From assembly GCF_030704535.1 (NCBI RefSeq), contig NC_081818.1, positions 881,001-945,000 of the forward strand: a DNA stretch of 64,000 nucleotides. The letters run 5' to 3'. The notes beneath the pieces were generated by a model that was given only the letters and a program-made list of their open reading frames with translations, was not told the DNA's origin and made no database searches. The translations under genes and the position numbers were made by a program. This DNA comes from Vitis vinifera. Taxonomy: Eukaryota > Streptophyta > Magnoliopsida > Vitales > Vitaceae. Numbering within the stretch: position 1 is the first letter of the stretch; every line of letters begins with the position of its first letter. Below are positions 48,707 through 60,547 of the stretch, piece after piece.

Positions 48707-49918
48707 GCTCCACACAATGATGATCCTCAGACTCTAGACGTTCAGTATATCCTCTGGGGAGGGAGAGTATTGAGACAGCCGCCTCCAGCCGCTGCCGCTA
48801 GACCCTTAGGGGGTACGTCGTCCTAGGAGGAGGTCAGAGCAGAGGATGACGAGATTTTGAGGCAGTTGCAGAGCACTCAGGCTCGTATTTCTATCTGGAG
48901 CCTCTTAGCGTCCTCTAGTACTCATCGGGATGCACTGACTCGAGCTTTGAGCCAGATCAAAGTTGATACCACGACCACTCCCGAGGGACTCATTCATAGG
49001 ATGACGGCTGGCAGAGGCACTTGTATTTTTTTTTCCGATGACGACTTGCCGCCAGAGGGCTCAGACCACACGCGTCCTCTCTATATATTTGTTGGCTGTT
49101 CAGGTCGCCGAGTTCCATCTGTCCTTCTGGACAATGGCTCGGCCCTAAACGTATGTCCTCTGGCCACTGCCATCGCTCTTGGGTATGCACCATCCGATTT
49201 CGGTCCATCCACTCAGACCGTTCGAGCTTATGACAGCACCCGTAGAGAGGTCATGGGTACACTGGAGATTGAGCTCCTGATAGGTCCGACCACATTCATC
49301 ACTATCTTTCAGGTTTTGAGGATTCCTACATCCTTTAACTTGCTTTTGAGCCGACCGTGGATTCATCGAGCTGGAGCCATTCCTTCTTCACTTCATCAGA
49401 AAGTGAAGTTCATCCATGAGGGCCAAGTAGTCGCTGTACAGTCGGCAGGGGACATGTTCATTTCCGCTGAGCCTGTGCTCCAGATCAGCCATAGCGACAA
49501 CGACTTACTGCTAACCGGGTTCACTTTTGATGAGGTACAGACTCTTGAGCTAGAGGACTTTTGCCGAGACTTCGTCGCTATATCCTTTGACCAGCATGGC
49601 AGCACTGTAGTGCTTGATATGATGAGAGGCATGTCCTATCTTCCTGGCATGATATTGGGTCGACGTCAGCATGGACCAAGCGAGTTCATCATCATTCCTG
49701 ATCATGACGTACCATTCGGACTCGGGTTCATCCCCACTGAGGCCGATTATCTCTATATGGCGTGCTTGAGCAAGGAGAGAGTGAGGGCTCGGCTGACTCA
49801 TACGTCTTTCTATTATCCTGTGCGCCTATACACCAGGAGTCTAGCAGATTACTTTGTGAGGGCATCGAAGCCGCATGCATCATCCGATGAGATCATCAGA
49901 GGACTTAGCACCACCTAG
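48707..49918 (+). pseudogene. Tat protease region (with in-frame stops)
   Basis: The aspartic protease active site appears as LLDNGSALNVCP near 49123-49158. The DNGS form, not the usual DTG/DSG, is common in this lineage. Downstream, WIHRAGAIPSSLHQKVKF is a conserved protease-end block. In-frame stops are at 48824 and 49916. Confidence 0.8.
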
Positions 49919-50640
49919 GAGGCCGAGCTTCAGCGCCTTGTCCAGCAGTTACGATTGAGAGACGGAGCCCCTGGCCCTTCGACTTCTGCGTTGATCACTC
50001 CTTCCTCTCCAGATCGCACTAGCCTTATGATGCTTTGCTTCCCGGACGAGACCGATGAGCATGGGACCTTTGCTGAGGTCAGGGGCATAGTGGACGGAGC
50101 CGCCCCACACGACGAGTACATCGACGAGATGCTTACCCTGAGCTTGAGCCAGATTGAGGAGACTATTCAGCCTGGGCTTGCTTCATCATTTGATCTCTTC
50201 GGGGTATTCGTCATTGAGTTTGCCGAGGAGAGCCTGACTGCCCCTACTCTGGAGTCTGCTGAGGACCTTATAGCTTTTGATGATTTGATTGATAGCCATG
50301 TTGGCATTGTTGAGGGAGCGTCCGACTTTGTGGACCCATCTCTTTCATTTGACGTTCTGTCGGGGTTTGTCTCCCGTTCTGACGTTGTTTTCGATGATTC
50401 ATCTATGGATTTGAGCATGTTTGAGTATTTACCTGCGTCTCGTGATATTGCTTTACTTGTACCATCTTCACCCACATCACAGATATTTGACATAGATGAT
50501 GATATTGCTCAGCATGATTCAGATGATGACTCATCTCCCGATTTCGATTCAGACCCCGTTGATCAGAGAGTTTCACCTGCTGTAGGGGACACCGAGATTG
50601 TTGACTTTGGCACGACAGATCAGCCTAGGGAGTTGAGGAT
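49919..50640 (+). pseudogene. Acidic linker between protease and RT of Tat element
   Basis: An open stretch in the common frame, rich in Asp, Ser and Glu (for example DDDSSPDFDSDP). There is no domain I recognise. It has no in-frame stop. Confidence 0.6.
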
Positions 50641-52621
50641 CGGATCGGATTTGTCTACAAATGAGAGAGATAGCCTCATCCAGCTGCTCAAATCCTACTT
50701 GGATGTTTTCGCATGGTTCTATGAGGACATGCCAGGCCTTGATCCATCTATCGTCCAGCATCGTTTGCCATTTCTGCCCCATGCCAGACCAGTTAAGCAG
50801 AAGTTGAGACAATTGCACCCTCGTTGGAGCTTGCAGGTGAAAGAGGAGATCCAGAAGCAACTCAGTGTAAGATTCTTATCAGTAGTCGAGTACCCGGAGT
50901 GGCTGGCCAATGTCGTCCCTGTTCCCAAGAAGGACGGCAAGGTGAGAGTCTGTGTTGATTTCTGAGATCTCAATAAGGCCAGTCCTAAGGATGATTTTCC
51001 TCTTCCACACATCGACATGCTAGTTGACAGTACGGCAGGTCATTCGATGTTGTCCTTTATGGACGGATTTTCCAGGTACAGTCAGATCTTGATGGCTCTA
51101 GAGGACATGGAGAAGACGTCCTTCATTACCGAGTGGGGTACTTATTGCTATAAAGTCATGCCATTCGGATTGAAGAACGCAGGAGCCACATATCAGAGAG
51201 CAGCGACCATACTCTTCCATGACATGATGCATCGGGATGTCGAGGTTTATGTAGACGACATGATAGTGAAGTCCCGAGATAGATCAGATCACTTGGCAGC
51301 TCTTGAGAGGTTCTTTTAGAGGATCAGACAGTTCAGATTGAGACTGAATCCCAAGAAGTGCACTTTCGGAGTGACTTCTGGGAAACTCTTGGGATACATG
51401 GTCAGTGAGCGAGGCATAGAGGTAGATCTGGACAAGATTAGAGTCATTCTTGACATGCCTGCGCCGAGGACAGAGAGAGAGGTCAGAGGCTTCCTAGGCA
51501 AACTTCAGTACATCAGTAGATTCATAGCCAGATTGACAGACATCTACGAGCCCATATTTCGACTCTTGAGGAAGAGTCAACCTACTGCTTGGGATGACCA
51601 GTGCCAGCGTGCCTTCGAGAGGATCAGAGAGTACTTGTTGTCACCTCCTGTTTTGGCGCCTCCTACACCAGGTCGTCCTCTACTCTTATACTTGTCCGTA
51701 TCAGACGTGGCCTTGAGTTGCATGTTAGCTCAGCTTGATGATTCGGGCAAGGATCGAGCCATTTACTATCTGAGTAAGAGGATGCTAGACTACGAGACGA
51801 GGTATGTCATGATTGAGCGTTATTGTCTGGCATTGGTTTGGGCCACTCGCCGATTGAGACATTACATGACCGAGTATTCCGTGCACTTGATATCCCATCT
51901 AGATCATTTGAGATATTTGTTTGATAGGCCCGCCCTAGTCGGTCGCCTCATGAGATGGTTGGTACTTCTGACTGAGTTTGACATCCATTATGTCACTCAG
52001 AAGTCCATCAGAGGGGGCATTGTAGCAGATCATCTAGCTTCATTACCAGTTTCTGATGCTAGAGTTATTGACGATGATTTTCCAGACAAGGATGTCGCTG
52101 CTGTGACTAGTCTGTCGGGGTGGCGCATGTACTTTGATGGTGCAGCCAACCATTCTGGATATGGGATAGGCGTCTTGTTGATATCCCCTCACGGTGATCA
52201 CATTCCCAGATCAGTTCGTTTGGCATTCTCAGATCGGCATCCTGCCACGAACAACATTGTTGAGTATGAGGCTTGTATCTTGGGATTAGAGACGGCCCTT
52301 GAGCTCGGGATTAGACAGATGGAGGTGTTTGGTGACTCCAATCTGGTATTAAGACAGATTCAGGGCGAGTGGAAGACTAGAGATGTGAAGCTTAAGCCTT
52401 ATCATGCATATTTGGAGCTACTGGTTGGGAGATTTGATGATTTGAGATATACCCATCTGCCTAGTGCACAGAACCAGTTTGCTGATGCTTTAGCTACTCT
52501 AGCTTCCATGATCGATATTCCCGTTGATGCCACTGTTCGGCCTTTGTTGATCGAGTTGAGATCTGCTCCTGCTTACTGTTGTCTGATCGATGATGTAGAG
52601 CCAGATGATGGTTTGCCATGA
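50641..52621 (+). pseudogene. Tat reverse transcriptase, RNase H and second (archaeal-type) RNase H
   Basis: RT runs from about 50780 and includes VPVPKKDGKVRVCVDF, FGLKNAGATYQR and the catalytic YVDDM at 51248-51262. RNase H follows near 51560-52030 with CLALVWATRRLRHYM. A second RNase H of the archaeal type begins near 52130 with YFDGAANHSGYGIGV and has a conserved NNIVEYEACILGLE block near 52250. In-frame stops are at 50963 (within an RT core motif), 51317 and 52619. Confidence 0.9.
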
Positions 52622-53902
52622 TATCACGACATATATCACTTTTTGAGACTCGGCGTATATCCTGAGGCCGTCACGGCCAAGGATAAGAGAGCATTGAGAC
52701 AGTTGGCCACTCGATTCGTGATTTGCGGCGAGACACTGTACAGGCGATCACCTGACGGGATGCTATTATTGTGTTTAGACCGCGCCTCTGCCGATCGGGT
52801 GATGAGAGAGGTTCATGCGGGAGTCTGCGTACCACATATGGGAGGACATATGTTGGCTTGTAAGATCATGAGGACAGGATACTTCTGGTTGACCATAGAG
52901 ACAGATTGCTGCCAGTTTGTTCAGAGGTGTCCCGAGTGTCAGATACACGGAGATCTCATTCACGTGCCGCCCTCGGAGCTGCACGCACTGACTTCACCAT
53001 GGCCATTTTCTGTCTGGGGTATTGATATCATCGGGAAGATTTCACCGAAATCTTCCAGTGGTCATGAGTTCATCCTGGTCGCCATCGATTACTTCACCAA
53101 GTGGGTGGAGGTCGCCTCATATGCGAGATTGACATCAGCTAGAGTCGCTAGTTTCATCATATCACACATTATCTGTCGCTATGGAGTCCCTCATGAGTTG
53201 ATTTCAGATAGAAGAGTACATTTCAGAGCAGAGATTGACACCTTAGTACAGAGATACAACATCCGGCATCATAGATCGTCTGCGTACAGGCCGCAGATGA
53301 ATGGGGCAGTAGAGCCCGCGAATAAGAATATCAAGAGGATATTACGGAGGATGGTCGAGACTTCTCGGGATTGGTCAGAGAAGCTCCCATTTGCATTGTG
53401 GGCTTATCGGACTTCTTTTCGCACCTCTACAGACGCCACACCCTACTCCTTGGTATATGGCATGGAGGCGATGCTACCCGTTGAGATTGAGATGGGTTCG
53501 TTGAAAGTAGCACTAGAGCAGCAGATTCCCAAGGCAGATTGGGCTCAAGCTCGATTTGATCAGCTCAATCTCCTAGATGAGAGGAGATTGAGAGCAGCAA
53601 ACCATGTTCGTGCGTATCAGAGGAAGATGGTCCGCGCTTTCAAAAAGCGGGTCAGACCCAGACCATTACGGATAGGTGACTTGGTTCTGAAAGTCATCAA
53701 GGGATTGATCAGAGATCCTAGAGGGAAGTTCAGACCCAATTGGAGCGGACCTTATTTCATTAGGGAGTTGACCCCAGAGGGCGCTGTATGGTTGATGGAT
53801 TTAGATGGAAACCGATTCTCAGAGCCAACCAATGTGGATTAGCTAAAGAGGTACTATGTTTGTGACCATGGTCGCATGATGGGTGGCCGTCATTTCGGTT
53901 AG
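52622..53902 (+). pseudogene. Tat integrase (one in-frame stop near the end)
   Basis: The HHCC zinc domain is near 52810-52950 (H..H then CPEC). The integrase core has its first Asp in WGIDIIGK (near 53017), its second Asp in ISDRRVHF (near 53202) and its Glu in NGAVEPANKNIK. The residue after the second Asp is Arg where Asn is usual. The C-terminal GPYFI block is near 53748. The stop at 53840 is followed by 20 more open codons to the probable natural end at 53900-53902. Confidence 0.88.
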
Positions 53903-56900
53903 CCATTACCTTGTTATTCCTTTGTGATTCATAGTCCGTTGCTAGCCCATTGAGCCTCGCATGCGCATTATAACCTTTCTTTCTTATCGCCTTGCTCACA
54001 TTTTCACACCGGGATAGGGGCCCTTTAATGTATGCATGCATTGTTTGGTAGTTTCATGAGTTTTGGACCTAGGGGCATGTTTTTCTCATTATCTTTTCCT
54101 ATCACTACACCTCTGCATTTTCATCTCATCTTATTGGTTATGTTATTCATCTCTTCTTCCTTATCCTATCTACTATTTGTTTGTCTCATATTCTCTCCAC
54201 CCTGAGTAGTGAGCCTCCTCAATTCATCACATGGAGGATAGTCACATCATTTCCATCATCTATCTCACAGACATTGGTTTAGAGATCCTTAGTTTGAGAA
54301 GGTCATCTCGTTAGAGAGAGTTTTGGGTTGCCTTAGCACTTGGGTCGGTGTCCATCCGTTATCGACATCACCTTTGGGGTTCATTTGTTCATGTTCAGGG
54401 TATGTGTATTTGTATATATGTAAAAAGAAAGAAAGAAAAAAAAAATTATTATTATTATTATTATTATTAGCACATGTGTGTATGTGCATAGTGTTCTTGA
54501 TCATTGGGTATGTATATTGATGTCTGGAGGTCATTTTTATCGAGTATGTTCGTTATTGGGAGTTCGTATGTGAGCTCTCTGAGATCCCATGTTATTTGTA
54601 TTGCTTCGTCGTATCTATTTGTGAGAGAGATGAGTGACCTTCTCCTAAGGACTCCGAGTCATTGTCCTTTCCATCATTACATTCATTATTGATGTGACTT
54701 CACTTCATGTTTGATCTTAGTCGATCACCACCTTTCTTCACATATTCATTGTTTCGTTGTCGTTTTTATCGTTGCTTGTGATTCATCTCATTCCCTTCAC
54801 GTCTTATTCTCTCCTTACAACGACCCATCTCGAGTTCGATGCTCACTTTGCATCATCATTACACATATCACTATTAGTTCATTTCGCTTCATTTGTCTCA
54901 TTATCGATATCATATTCACGTTAGGCATCCTCAGGTCCATGGCTCATGGGGTTCACTATACATGTTGCATTTCATATATGAGGGCATGAGTTTTGATCAT
55001 TGGGTATTTGAGCCTAGTTTCCTTTCGTTTCTATCACCCTATCACCTTGGCCTACGTTACGTCCCGTGTCTTAAGACCACCCTGAGGCCATGGGATCAGG
55101 TGTCGTCTTCGGCGGCCTCTACTTGGACAGGTGATTGAGATCTGGTTGATATTTAGATATTGTCATGCTTCTTCTTCTGGGAGTTGCCCCTTTGATGTGT
55201 AGGACTGATTCAGTTGTGTTCGGATTACCGGGATCGTGAGTTTGACGATGATTGACTTGGTGTCACTTGTTTTTTTTAACATATCGTACCTCTGGGTGCC
55301 ACACTGCGGCACATCCCATTTCATTCGGAGGTTTGTGGATCCTCATAAATCTGCACGATCATTATCACTTACTGAATGCTCACTGAGACATGGACATGGT
55401 CGTTACCCTACGGAGCCCCTGAGATCCATCCAGCTAGTTTCGCACTTCTCGACGCTTGGATGCCATCATGCCTCTCCATCTGGGAGGTCATCTTGGATAT
55501 ATGTGCATGATTCAGTTATGGATTCGGATGACCAGTATTACATGTTCGACGATAGATGACTTCATGTCATGTTGTTCTTCGGGCCTGTCGCGCACTTGAT
55601 GCCATACTGGGGCATATTTTCCGTTTCAGATGTGGTTTATGGGTCTTCACTTATGTCACATGATCGATGATAGATGATTACATGTCGCCCGATTTCCGAC
55701 CTGTCACACATCCGACGCCATACTGGGGCATATTTCCGTTTCGGATGAGATATACGGATCTTCATAGAGGTCACGTGCTCGACGATAGATGATTTCATGT
55801 CATTTGTTCTTTAGACCTATCGTGCACCCGACGCCATACTGGGGCATATTTCCGTTTCGGATGAGATTTACGGATCTTCACGGAGGTCACGTGCTCGACG
55901 ATACATGATTTCATGTCGCTTTTCTTCTGACCCGTCCCACATTCGATGCCATACTGGGGGCATATTTTCCATTTCAGATGAGATTTATGGATCTTCACTT
56001 ATGTCGCATGATCGAGGATTGACGATTTCATGCCACCCGATCTTCGACCTATCATACATTTTATGCCATACTAGGGCATATTTCAGTTTCGATTGAGATT
56101 TACGGATCTTCATGGAGTTGCATGCTCATCCCCACTTACGAGATACACGTTGACACGATGTTTCCTCCGTGGAGCCTCTCAGGAGTTACCCAATTAGGGA
56201 TGCACTTCGCGACGCCTCGATGTCATCATGCTTTCCTTCCGGGGGGACGCCCCTTTGATCTATGGGTCTGATTCAGTTGTACACGTGGATGACTTGGATC
56301 GCGCATTCGATGACAGGTGATCTGAGCTTCATCTGGTTCTTCTGACCTATCACGCATTTGATGTCATACTGGGGCATACCCCCATCCCTCGGTTTGTTAG
56401 ATCTTTTGCAGATGCTCTCACTACTCGATCTACTTCTTGATCTTCATGGGTCATCATACCGGGGCACTCCTCCTTTATCGCTTTTCCTACTGGGTCATAC
56501 ACTAATTTCTTTGGGTCTGCCATGTCTTGTGCTGATTTCATGATTATCAGACCCACTTGTCGGTCTCTATATGTTATCACCTAGAGCATCCCCTTGTAGT
56601 CGTCTCATTTAGGCTTCCAGAGCCGTCACTATCGTCTTGTTTAGGCTTCCAGAGTCATCACTGTCGTCTTGTTTAAGCTTCCAGAGCCATCACTGTCGTC
56701 TTGTTTAGGCTTCCAGAGTTGTTATTTCCTAGTTTAGCTTTTAGAGTTAGTTTTTGGTTAGCTTCCAGAGCTGTTATTTTCTAGTTTAGCTTTTAGAGTT
56801 AGTTTTTTGGTTTAGGCTTCCAGAGCTGTTATTTCCTAGTTTAGCTTTTAGAGTTAGTTTTTTGGTTAAGGCTTCCAGAGCTGTTATTTCCTAGTTTAGC

Positions 56901-56908
56901 TTTTAGAG
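53903..56908 (+). other. 3' untranslated region of Tat element
   Basis: About 3 kb of non-coding element DNA between pol and the LTR remnant. It holds a TTA tract near 54447, a 116-bp tandem array (55603-56180) and a CTTCCAGAG array (56609-56913). The polypurine tract expected before the 3' LTR is missing, together with the start of that LTR. Confidence 0.7.
55590..56180 (+). repeat. Tandem array, ~116-bp unit, five copies
   Basis: The landmark CATACTGGGGCATAT begins at 55603, 55719, 55835, 55950 and 56067 (steps 116, 116, 115, 117). Each copy continues through TTTCAGTTTCGG-like, GAGATTTACGGATCTTCA and a TGATCGA/TGCTCGACGAT block. Weaker copies are recognisable near 55300 and 56370. Confidence 0.88.
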
Positions 56909-56913
56909 TTATT
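56609..56913 (+). repeat. Two nested tandem repeats sharing GGCTTCCAGAG
   Basis: Three units of about 36 bp (CTTCCAGAGCCRTCACTRTC type) are followed by four units of about 53-56 bp (CTTCCAGAGCTGTTATTTCC, then TAGTTTAGCTTTTAGAGTTAG). The last unit is cut at GAGTTA, where the LTR remnant begins. Confidence 0.88.
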
Positions 56914-57226
56914 CGATTGCCATATCAGTTTCACTCTATTAGTAGAGACCTGACTTTAGGGACTTAGAGGGGTGCTACGGTCTCTACCGTACCTTCCCGA
57001 TAAGTAACCTGACCCCCGAACCCAATCCGGTTTTTCACAGACCACATTTTCCAAAACAAGGAGTCATACTTAGGGTTTTTCTTTCTTATTTTGTTTACCC
57101 TTTAAAAATAAAACAAAAATAAGTGGCGACTCCAAGTCATTTTTAATCAACAAATCAATTTTTCAAAATTAAAATCGATTTCGCCATCGAGTGGGAAACG
57201 CATTGAGCCGAAATGCGGGGTCCACA
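56909..57226 (+). repeat. 3' LTR remnant of Tat element (318 bp)
   Basis: It matches the last 318 bp of the 5' LTR (45155-45472), same length, 10 differences. The first 2.79 kb of this LTR is missing; the deletion joins a CTTCCAGAG repeat unit to the LTR interior with TTA shared at the join. Confidence 0.9.
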
Positions 57227-57231
57227 CCATG

Positions 57232-57892
57232 GCAGTACAACAATATCGTAACAATCGGTTAAATAAAGGATGATATGATGATAGTCACCTCTTCAAATCA
57301 TTTAGAGCTACTTGCAATTCATGAAGTAAGTCATGAGTGTATATGACTAGGATCAATGATCCAACATATTAGATAGTCATGGATTATCCTTCATCAAAGA
57401 TAATTCAACCAAGTCACATGAAAATAATGTTGTTTGTATTGCGTAGCTTAAATAAGGATTTATAAAGGGTGAAAAACTAAACATGTTTTCCTCAAATTCT
57501 TCTTTACTCACGAGCTCCAAGAGAATGGTGAAATTAATGTTTAATAAATTTGATCATATGATAATCAACAATCTATTCACAAAAACATCATTATCCATTA
57601 CTTTGAAAAAGTTAAGTTACAACATTAAGATGCAGAGATTAAGAGATCTACAAATTGAAGCGTTGAAGAAAATATCATGTCCACATCAGAGGGAAGATAT
57701 TAATATAGATATATTGTACTATTTTTACCTTTCTTTAGGTTTTATCACACTAGATTTTACTGGCAAAGTTTTTTACAAGGTAATCTTAATGATCAAATCA
57801 TTTAAACAAATATTGTACTCATTTTTCTTCATTAAGTTTTTTTTATAGTAAGGTTTTAATGAGACATATTTTTATGATCATTTAAGGGGGAG
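57232..57892 (+). pseudogene. Decayed copia pol (part 2, RNase H end) and 3' region
   Basis: This continues the copia frame interrupted at 42361. Readings near 57280-57360 correspond to the RNase H tail (SSNHLELLAIHE-like), and near 57510-57560 to HELQENGEINV. It is full of stops. A purine-rich GGGGGAG just before 57892 looks like the polypurine tract. Confidence 0.7.
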
Positions 57893-58018
57893 CATTATGA
57901 AATATGAGATTTATTACAGGAATCTATTAAGATGGATGATCATTTATTTCCCGATATTTCTCAACTATTATTATCAATTTCCTCCTGACTTTCTATAAAG
58001 GGGAGGTTCTACTAATGA
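57893..58018 (+). repeat. 3' LTR remnant of old copia element
   Basis: This is the partner of 39128-39250. Without the gypsy insertion the copia relic would be only about 4 kb, so it had already lost its gag. Confidence 0.6.
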
Positions 58019-59090
58019 AACTAATAATGAATTTTTTTAGTCCCATTATTTCTTCTTTTATAATAGTATTTTATCTTATTTGCTAAGAATGGAAAGAATG
58101 AAAAAAGTAAATTCATTTTTTATTTAACTTGTATATTATAAAATTTTAATTTAATTATATACAAGTCATATACAAAACAAAGCAATACTCAACTTGATTT
58201 GAACCTAATTTGGGTGAAATTTAAAAATAAAAAATTTAATCCGTTTTCTAATTCACTTTTTATTTCAAAGTCATCCTATTATTAGCTGTTTCTTCGTTTG
58301 ATTCTTCTATTTGAATATTATTTCTTTATGATGATCTTTGATTCCTAAAAAAAAAAAATGTAAAGGAATTTTATTATATTTTATTTTACAATAAAAATTA
58401 CAAAACAAAGTCAAATATAATTAAAATTATTAAAAAAATTATATATTTTTAAATTATTTAATCTATATAAGAGTTAAATAAGTAAAAAAGATTTGAAATG
58501 GTATATAAATATAATTTTTCGATTTTATATCTATTTTTCATTTTCCTTTTTTTTCTTTAATTATTCTCTTCATTTTTTCACTCCTATTTTCTTGTAGGGT
58601 ATTTTTGGTTCTTGAAAAATATTAAAGAAAGAAAAAAAATGTAAAAAAATTGATTTTTTTTCATAATGGGAGGTTTTATAAAAAATATCAAAGAATATAA
58701 AAATATAATTAAAATTAATTAAAAACTCAAGTATTTTTTAATTATTTATTTTTTATATCAATGAGTTAATATAAATAAAATGAATTAAAGTAACAAATAA
58801 AAATAATTTATTACCTTTTAATTTATTTTTTCTTTATTCTACATTTTTCCTCAAATTTTTAGAAACCAAAAATGGTAAACTCAAGTATTAATCTTATTGT
58901 TTCATATTTAAATCTCTGTTCTTTTTTAAGCTATCAGATATTTTCCGGAAAAAGAGAGAAAAAAAGACCCTAATGGAAGCGGCTAATACAAACAAGGGGT
59001 GCATGGTAATGAGCTTGCACTCGCGCCTGCACCAAACGAAGGAAGGACCGAGGGCCTTTGGAAGGAAGAGAGAGAAATCTAGAGAGATAG
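58019..59090. other. AT-rich spacer and INO80B promoter
   Basis: There is no gene. From about 58960 the composition becomes balanced and the strand purine-rich (GAGAGA near 59070-59095), consistent with a promoter or leader of the downstream gene. Confidence 0.45.
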
Positions 59091-59230
59091 AGAGATGGGT
59101 ACTTGGGGTAACCTCAATGTAGTAGGGTACATGGTGGTGACCCAACAAAACCACTGCAGCCGTGAAATTTTAGAGACGATGATGAAAATTTATCCCACCT
59201 CTTCTCTCTTTTTCTCTTCCTTTTCGTCTA

Positions 59231-59257
59231 ACCTTAACCCTAACCCTAACCTTAACC
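59231..59257 (+). promoter_or_regulatory. Telo-box cluster in leader/promoter of INO80B-like gene
   Basis: AACCCTAA occurs at 59236 and 59242, flanked by CCTTAACC variants. Telo-boxes of this form are frequent near the transcription start of plant genes for translation, replication and chromatin. The run is too short to be a telomere relic. Confidence 0.5.
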
Positions 59258-60547
59258 CCGTGGTCCTCGCTCCAAACATGCTGCAGCATCTGGCTACGGA
59301 TCGAGCATATACCCAATTGAAGCCATTTGAGTAACTCCTCCAGAGCTTTTTCTCTCTCTCTCTCTTGGGTTTCCAGCTTTGTCTCTCGAGGGTTTGGGAA
59401 TTTTTGTGCAAGACCCAGAAAGGTAATTCGGTGTTTTTGGTCTGCCTGCTGCATTTTCTGATGATCTTGTAAGGTTTTCTGATGTTGGTGTTTCGATTTT
59501 ATGTGTTTTGTGAGGTGTTTGTACTTGGGTTTTCTTCAAAATCGCTTCTTGTTCTGATGGGTCTGTGGTGGATGCATGGTTGGAGTGTGTTATTTCTTTG
59601 TTTTTGTTCTCTGATTTGTTTTTTATATGAAGATTTCTGATGTGGGTAATTGGGCTTTCTTAAAAATTTGCTTTTTCCCATTGTTTTCCTCTGGTGTGAT
59701 CCGTTGCCCTGTTTTTCTTTGTGGATTAATGTAGTTTTGGGTGCTTGAATTGGATATGATCTAATTTTCGCTGTTTTGGTGGGTAAATTGCTTTGGCTCC
59801 TTGGGATCTCCGGAAGAAAAAGGGAAAGATGAGGGTAATGCTGAAGATTACTTACAAGTTGATTCCTCTCTGATTCTATTTAATAATTTTTCTTCAATTC
59901 CCTCTCATCATTCCAAAACCCAAATGGAGTTGAAGCTTCACCATTTTTTAGGTTCATCTCTTATCTGCTCGTTTCTATTTTACCTCTTCCATAGGTTGAT
60001 GTGGTGTTGATCATATGTATTTGAATTTATTATGATTTCTTGAGAAAGTTTTGGTTTTCATCTAGGGTTTATCTGTGATCTTTCATTATTGCCCCTTGTG
60101 GTTGTTTGTTTTGACTCAGTAATGGCTTTTTTTGGGTTTGTGTGTTTGTACCAATGTGTTGCAGTGTTCTTGGAAGGAACTATGGCGATGATTTTTTGTT
60201 TATATGCATCTCCTTTCAATTATAATGTGCTAGCATTGCTTTGTTTTCATGTAATTGTTCATTTTTCATTTTCCATGTAGTTGCTACTTCAGTAATATGA
60301 TGTAGATCTGGAGAAATTCTACCTTTGGATATTGCAGCTAGTGCTGAGTTCGATTTTTGCATTTTTAGTTATTTTTTTGGCTTTAAAATGTGGCTATATC
60401 TTGGTTTTGATTATTGTGACCAATGTAAATTTCTGAGTTGTTTCACTCTTACTCTTTGTAGCCCCATTGCCATATGCTCGAATGTGCTTCTAACAATTTA
60501 ATCTACCCTTCTGTTTTGGGAATCAATGGCAGCATTTTTATACCACT

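Larger units (their letters stand above)
42362..57231 (+). mobile_element. Tat-lineage Ty3/gypsy retrotransposon nested in copia relic
   Basis: The element is 42367-57226 (14.86 kb), flanked by the 5-base duplication CCATG at 42362-42366 and 57227-57231. It starts TGTAGACCCC and ends GGGGTCCACA, which are inverted to each other. It splits the copia RNase H frame exactly at the duplication. Order: 5' LTR, primer site, leader, gag, protease, RT, RNase H, a second (archaeal-type) RNase H, integrase, long 3' region with tandem repeats, and remnant 3' LTR. The second RNase H is the hallmark of the Tat/Ogre/Retand lineage. Confidence 0.92.

Noticed and set aside
57483..57848. 121-codon frame
   Set aside because: It crosses the decayed copia 3' end in a frame different from pol; the pol reading is in another frame with stops.
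59231..59257. Interstitial telomere tract
   Set aside because: Only two perfect AACCCTAA units in a gene leader; better read as a telo-box.
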